A stretch of DNA of 15,867 nucleotides, taken from assembly GCA_900549345.1 (NCBI GenBank), contig UROC01000041.1, positions 1-15,867 of the forward strand, read 5' to 3'. Shown in pieces: positions 13,824 to 15,867 of the stretch. Both the position numbers and the translations under genes were made by a program. Origin of the DNA: an uncultured Collinsella sp. GTDB lineage: Bacteria > Actinomycetota > Coriobacteriia > Coriobacteriales > Coriobacteriaceae. The notes below the pieces were generated by a model, which did no database searches, had not been told where the DNA came from, and worked only from the letters and a program-made list of their open reading frames with translations. The stretch's first letter is position 1. Every line of letters begins with the position of its first letter.

Positions 13824-13863
13824 AACCGCGCACCCTCTGCTCAAGCCTGTCCAAAACCCGCCG

Positions 13864-13869
13864 TATAGT
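13864..13869 (+). promoter_or_regulatory. -10 candidate for ppdK
   Basis: TATAGT matches five of six -10 bases. No acceptable -35 is found 16-19 bases upstream, which fits an activator-dependent promoter. The transcript would start near 13876, giving a ~70-base leader. Confidence 0.4.
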
Positions 13870-13914
13870 TCCCTCACGGCCCGCATCCGGCGGCTCGATT
13901 CGTTACCACGGTCG

Positions 13915-13928
13915 TGCGCGTAAGCGCA
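13915..13928 (+). promoter_or_regulatory. 14-base leader hairpin before ppdK
   Basis: TGCGC, loop GTAA (GNRA type), GCGCA, ending 16 bases before the GTG start and just 5' of AAGGGG (13932-13937). It differs from the ppsR leader element in one loop base. Confidence 0.5.
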
Positions 13929-13944
13929 TGGAAGGGGAAGTATC

Positions 13945-15867
13945 GTGAGCGATTGCAAGAGGGTTTACCGTTTTGGAACCGACGCCCAGGGCACCTGTGT
14001 CACTGAGGGCGACAAATCCATGAACTTCGTGCTTGGCGGCAAAGGCGCAAACCTTGCCGAGATGAGCCGCATCGGTCTGCCGGTCCCCGGTGGCTTTACC
14101 ATTACCTGCCAGACCTGTGTCGAGTACTCCGGTGCCGGCAACGTCTGGCCCGAAGGCGCACTCGATGAGATTGTTGCCGCCGAGGCCGACCTCGAGGCCC
14201 GCTGCGGCAAAAAGCTCGGCGATGCCTCCGATCCGCTGCTCGTATCGGTTCGCTCGGGCGCTCCGTTCTCCATGCCCGGCATGATGGACACAGTCCTCAA
14301 CCTGGGCCTCAATGACGATTCCGTTCAGGGCCTTATCGCCCAGACGCAAAACCCGCGCTTTGCCTGGGATAGCTACCGCCGCTTTATCCAGATGTTCTCC
14401 AACGTCGTCATGGGCGTCGATGCGGATCTGTTCGAGAACGCCCTGACCCAGGCGCGCCTGGTCGCCGGCGTTCGCGTCGATTCAGAGCTTTCGGCCGAGG
14501 ACCTGCAGGAGCTCGTCGAGACCTTCAAGGGGATCTTCTCCGACAACGTTGAGGCCGCCCTGTACCCCGAGCTCGAGGTCGCCGACGGCAAGCCTGTCTT
14601 CCCGCACGACCCGGAGCTTCAGCTGCGCCTTGCCATCCAGGCTGTCTTTGGCAGCTGGATGAACGAGCGTGCGTGCATCTACCGCAAGCAGCATGGTATC
14701 TCCGACGAGCTCGGTACCGCCGTCAACGTTCAGGCCATGGCTTTTGGTAACAAGGGCGAGACCTCCGCGACCGGCGTCGCCTTTACGCGCAACCCGGCCG
14801 ATGGCACCAAGGAGTTCTACGGGGACTTTCTGGTGAACGCCCAGGGCGAGGACGTTGTCGCCGGCATCCGCAACACCGAGCCCATCGCCGACCTCAAGAC
14901 TACCCCGGGCCTCGAGTCCGCAGGCGAGGAGCTCGAGCGCGTGTTCCTGACGCTCGAGGATCATTACCGCGATATGTGCGATATCGAGTTCACCATCGAG
15001 CAGGGCAAGCTCTGGATGCTCCAGACCCGCGTGGGCAAGCGCACTGCCACCGCCGCCCTGCGCATCGCCATCGAGATGGTCGAGGAGGGCCTCATCACCC
15101 GCGAGGAGGCCGTGAGCTGCATCGATCCCACGCAGCTCGACCAGCTTTTGCACCCGCAGTTCGACGCCTCCAAGAAGTACGAGGCTTTGGCCAGCGGTCT
15201 TAACGCCAGCCCTGGTGCCGCTGTGGGCGAGGTCGTGTTCTCGAGCGATGACGCCGTCGCGCGTTCCGCCGAGGGCCACAAGGTCATTCTGGTTCGCTGG
15301 GAGACCAACCCCGACGACCTGAAGGGTATGGTTGCCGCCGAGGGCATCCTGACCAGCCACGGTGGCAAGACGAGCCATGCCGCCGTTATCGCCCGCGGTA
15401 TGGGTACGCCCTGCGTTTGCGGCGTTGAGCGCTTCCACATTGACGCGGCAGAGAAGGTCGTGCGCATCGAGGGCAGCGACCGCGTGCTGCGCGAGGGCGA
15501 TGTCATCTCCATCGACGGCACCCAGGGTATCGTCGTCGACGGCGCGGTCGACCTGGTCTCTGCAGAGCTCACCGGCGACCTGGACACCATCCTGTCCTGG
15601 GCCGACGAGATTCGCCTGGACGAGACCGGCGGCCACGCCAACCATGTGCGCGTCAACGCCGACAACCCCGAGGATGCCGCGCTCGCGCTCGAGTTTGGTG
15701 CCGAGGCCATCGGCCTGTGCCGCACCGAGCATATGTTCCTGGGCGATCGCAAGAACATCATCCAGAGCTTCATTCTGTCCGATGATGAGGCCGTGAAGCA
15801 GCAGGCCCTGGCCGACCTGCTCAAGGTTCAGACCGAGGACTTCCTGGCGATGTTCAAGACCATGTCC
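13945..15867 (+). CDS. ppdK: Pyruvate, phosphate dikinase (3' end outside window)
   Basis: The frame is open for 641 codons to the window edge; the usual length is about 880. PPDK interconverts PEP, AMP and PPi with pyruvate, ATP and Pi. Visible parts are the ATP-grasp domain (VLGGKGANLAEMSRIGLPVP, SVRSGAPFSMPGMMDTVLNLG, MLQTR with R362) and the phosphohistidine domain with GGKTSHAAVIARGMG, where H478 is the phosphorylated histidine and T476 the expected target of PpsR. The PEP/pyruvate barrel begins with GLCRTEHMF (R593). Ser477 between Thr and His is typical of PPDK; PEP synthase usually has Cys. The GTG start has AAGGGG seven bases upstream; a nearby ATG at 13928 is out of frame. Confidence 0.97.
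   Translation, partial: MSDCKRVYRFGTDAQGTCVTEGDKSMNFVLGGKGANLAEMSRIGLPVPGGFTITCQTCVEYSGAGNVWPEGALDEIVAAEADLEARCGKKLGDASDPLLVSVRSGAPFSMPGMMDTVLNLGLNDDSVQGLIAQTQNPRFAWDSYRRFIQMFSNVVMGVDADLFENALTQARLVAGVRVDSELSAEDLQELVETFKGIFSDNVEAALYPELEVADGKPVFPHDPELQLRLAIQAVFGSWMNERACIYRKQHGISDELGTAVNVQAMAFGNKGETSATGVAFTRNPADGTKEFYGDFLVNAQGEDVVAGIRNTEPIADLKTTPGLESAGEELERVFLTLEDHYRDMCDIEFTIEQGKLWMLQTRVGKRTATAALRIAIEMVEEGLITREEAVSCIDPTQLDQLLHPQFDASKKYEALASGLNASPGAAVGEVVFSSDDAVARSAEGHKVILVRWETNPDDLKGMVAAEGILTSHGGKTSHAAVIARGMGTPCVCGVERFHIDAAEKVVRIEGSDRVLREGDVISIDGTQGIVVDGAVDLVSAELTGDLDTILSWADEIRLDETGGHANHVRVNADNPEDAALALEFGAEAIGLCRTEHMFLGDRKNIIQSFILSDDEAVKQQALADLLKVQTEDFLAMFKTMS

Larger units (their letters stand above)
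13619..13944 (+). other. Intergenic regulatory region between ppsR and ppdK
   Basis: These 326 bases hold no credible gene. The first ~60 carry a large hairpin repeat. An AT-richer stretch (13681-13780) follows and contains an 18-bp palindrome. Then come four TTTA[C/G]C direct repeats (13785-13823), a TATAGT -10 candidate (13864-13869) and a ~70-base leader ending in a small hairpin and the AAGGGG Shine-Dalgarno (13932-13937). The lower GC content and repeat density point to a regulated promoter for ppdK. Confidence 0.7.

Noticed and set aside
14482..15732. 416-residue minus-strand frame inside ppdK
   Set aside because: Antisense shadow of a conserved PPDK sequence.

Overview
The window looks like a core chromosomal segment of a high-GC Gram-positive bacterium, most likely a Coriobacteriia member such as Collinsella. 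This rests on strong G/C bias at third codon positions, many non-ATG starts, the rSAM/DUF2344-rplU-rpmA-obgE-nadD-yqeK-rsfS order, an rpsP-KH-rimM-trmD-lepB block, alpha/beta-type glycyl-tRNA synthetase and a ppsR-ppdK pair. The taxon is inferred from these features and was not searched. I see no mobile element, CRISPR array, tRNA or rRNA.

Layout. Bases 1-1526 hold the 3' part of a radical SAM gene (5' end outside the window), translationally coupled to its partner, a DUF2344 'radical SAM-linked' protein. A strong extended -10 promoter overlapping the DUF2344 stop codon starts rplU-rpmA. A hairpin terminator or attenuator separates these from obgE-nadD-yqeK-rsfS, which ends at a textbook terminator. 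dinB (minus strand) converges on that terminator. Divergent from dinB is rpsP-khpA-rimM-trmD-lepB, then glyQ-glyS-ppsR. A 326-base intergenic region then leads to ppdK, which runs off the right edge after 641 codons.

How the genes fit together. Most of the window is a translation and ribosome-assembly neighbourhood: L21, L27, ObgE and RsfS on the large subunit; S16, RimM and the KH protein on the small subunit or RNA; TrmD and GlyRS on tRNA. NadD (NAD synthesis), YqeK (Ap4A hydrolysis), signal peptidase I and DNA polymerase IV are embedded in it. PpsR and PPDK form a regulator/enzyme pair controlling PEP-pyruvate interconversion.

The least explained parts are non-coding. (i) The ppdK upstream region carries an 18-bp palindrome with a central CG and four direct TTTA[C/G]C half-sites. 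(ii) The ppsR and ppdK leaders share a nearly identical 14-base hairpin just 5' of their Shine-Dalgarno sequences. (iii) A small conserved-loop hairpin repeat occurs after both rsfS and ppsR. (iv) The rimM start codon sits in the loop of a 5-bp hairpin. In the proteins, YqeK lacks a histidine that I expect to be a metal ligand, and the radical SAM/DUF2344 pair remains of unknown function.
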